From contig MGMR01000051.1 of the NCBI GenBank assembly GCA_001796495.1, positions 1 to 14,068 of the forward strand: a stretch of 14,068 bases of DNA. The letters are read 5' to 3'. Under the pieces are notes generated by a model, which worked only from the letters and a program-made list of their open reading frames with translations, was not told where the DNA came from and searched no databases. This DNA is from Chloroflexi bacterium RBG_13_51_18 (GTDB lineage Bacteria; Chloroflexota; Dehalococcoidia; Dehalococcoidales; RBG-16-60-22). Below, one piece after another: positions 13,928 to 14,068 of the stretch (position 1 is the first letter of the stretch; each line of letters starts with the position of its first letter). The position numbers were made by a program, and so were the translations under genes.

Positions 13928-14001
13928 TGGGGAGTCGTCTAATGGTAGGACAGCGGACTCTGAATCCGTATGTGAAGGTTCGACTCCTTCCTCCCCAGCC
14001 A
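13928..14001 (+). tRNA. tRNA-Gln (anticodon CUG)
   Basis: Folded by hand. The acceptor stem is TGGGGAG (13928-13934) with CTCCCCA (13991-13997), so the first pair is U1-A72, the weak pair characteristic of bacterial tRNA-Gln. The D loop is AATGGTAGGA-like. The anticodon stem GCGGA/TCCGT, with one G-U pair, encloses CTCTGAA, giving anticodon CUG, which reads CAG. The T arm is GAAGG-TTCGACT-CCTTC. The discriminator is G, and CCA is encoded (13999-14001). Confidence 0.95.
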
Positions 14002-14021
14002 GATCAACAAGGCAATAAAAC

Positions 14022-14068
14022 ATGGCAAAAGAAGAAGAGAGCGGCATCGATGAGTTGATGCGCCTTTC
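14022..14068 (+). CDS. Start of a gene cut by the window edge
   Basis: ATG 14022 opens a frame that runs to the window end and reads MAKEEESGIDELMRL. An AAGG lies 8 bases upstream. It begins 20 bases after tRNA-Gln and may be read from the same promoter. Fifteen residues are too few to name a family. Confidence 0.45.
   Translation, partial: MAKEEESGIDELMRL

Noticed and set aside
13867..14058. Plus-strand open frame of about 63 codons
   Set aside because: It runs through the tRNA-Gln promoter and gene; the real gene downstream starts at 14022 in another frame.

Overview
This window looks like chromosomal DNA of a free-living bacterium, most plausibly a Dehalococcoidia-type Chloroflexota. That placement is an inference from gene families: a CARDB-type surface protein, a PadR/HAAS pair, a Moco operon with a DUF362 gene, and an rnc/small basic protein/acylphosphatase cluster. 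Promoters are ordinary sigma-70-like, Shine-Dalgarno sites are mostly GAGGTG or AAGGAG, and both tRNA genes encode their own CCA. There is no CRISPR array, insertion sequence, prophage or rRNA. Most of the content is housekeeping; the interest lies in details.

Layout. 1-465: 3' part of a SAM methyltransferase. 529-1455 (-): secreted, membrane-anchored CARDB-type protein. 1517-1711 (-): a coding-looking remnant with no convincing start. 1795-1879 (-): tRNA-Leu(UAG) with its own promoter. 1880-2196: gene-free, with two palindromes and a TTGACA promoter in front of padR. 2197-3446: PadR regulator plus a HAAS-like polytopic membrane protein. 3525-4394: DegV protein that appears to start at ACG. 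4447-7209: P-loop kinase with a probable leaderless promoter, leucyl aminopeptidase and an MBL-fold hydrolase. 7229-9165: an AT-rich pair, a SAM methyltransferase overlapping by 4 nt a HAD phosphatase-uridine kinase fusion. 9286-12565: molybdenum cofactor operon mobA-moeA-mobB-DUF362, with its own promoter and coupled ends. 12586-13819 (-): rnc, a 49-residue small protein gene and an acylphosphatase gene, meeting the Moco operon tail to tail. 13928-14001: tRNA-Gln(CUG), divergent from rnc. 14022-14068: start of another gene cut by the window edge.

How the genes work together. MoeA inserts molybdate into molybdopterin, MobA attaches the nucleotide to give the dinucleotide cofactor, and MobB is the GTP-binding accessory, so the host very likely makes molybdenum or tungsten enzymes. 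PadR probably controls itself and the adjacent membrane protein through the palindromes upstream. The rnc cluster couples RNA processing to a very small charged protein. The strongest leads are the ACG start of degV, the small gene between rnc and the acylphosphatase, a glycine at a metal-ligand position of RNase III, the phosphatase-kinase fusion, and the coding remnant beside tRNA-Leu. No Rho-independent terminator with a clear stem and U-run was seen in any intergenic gap.
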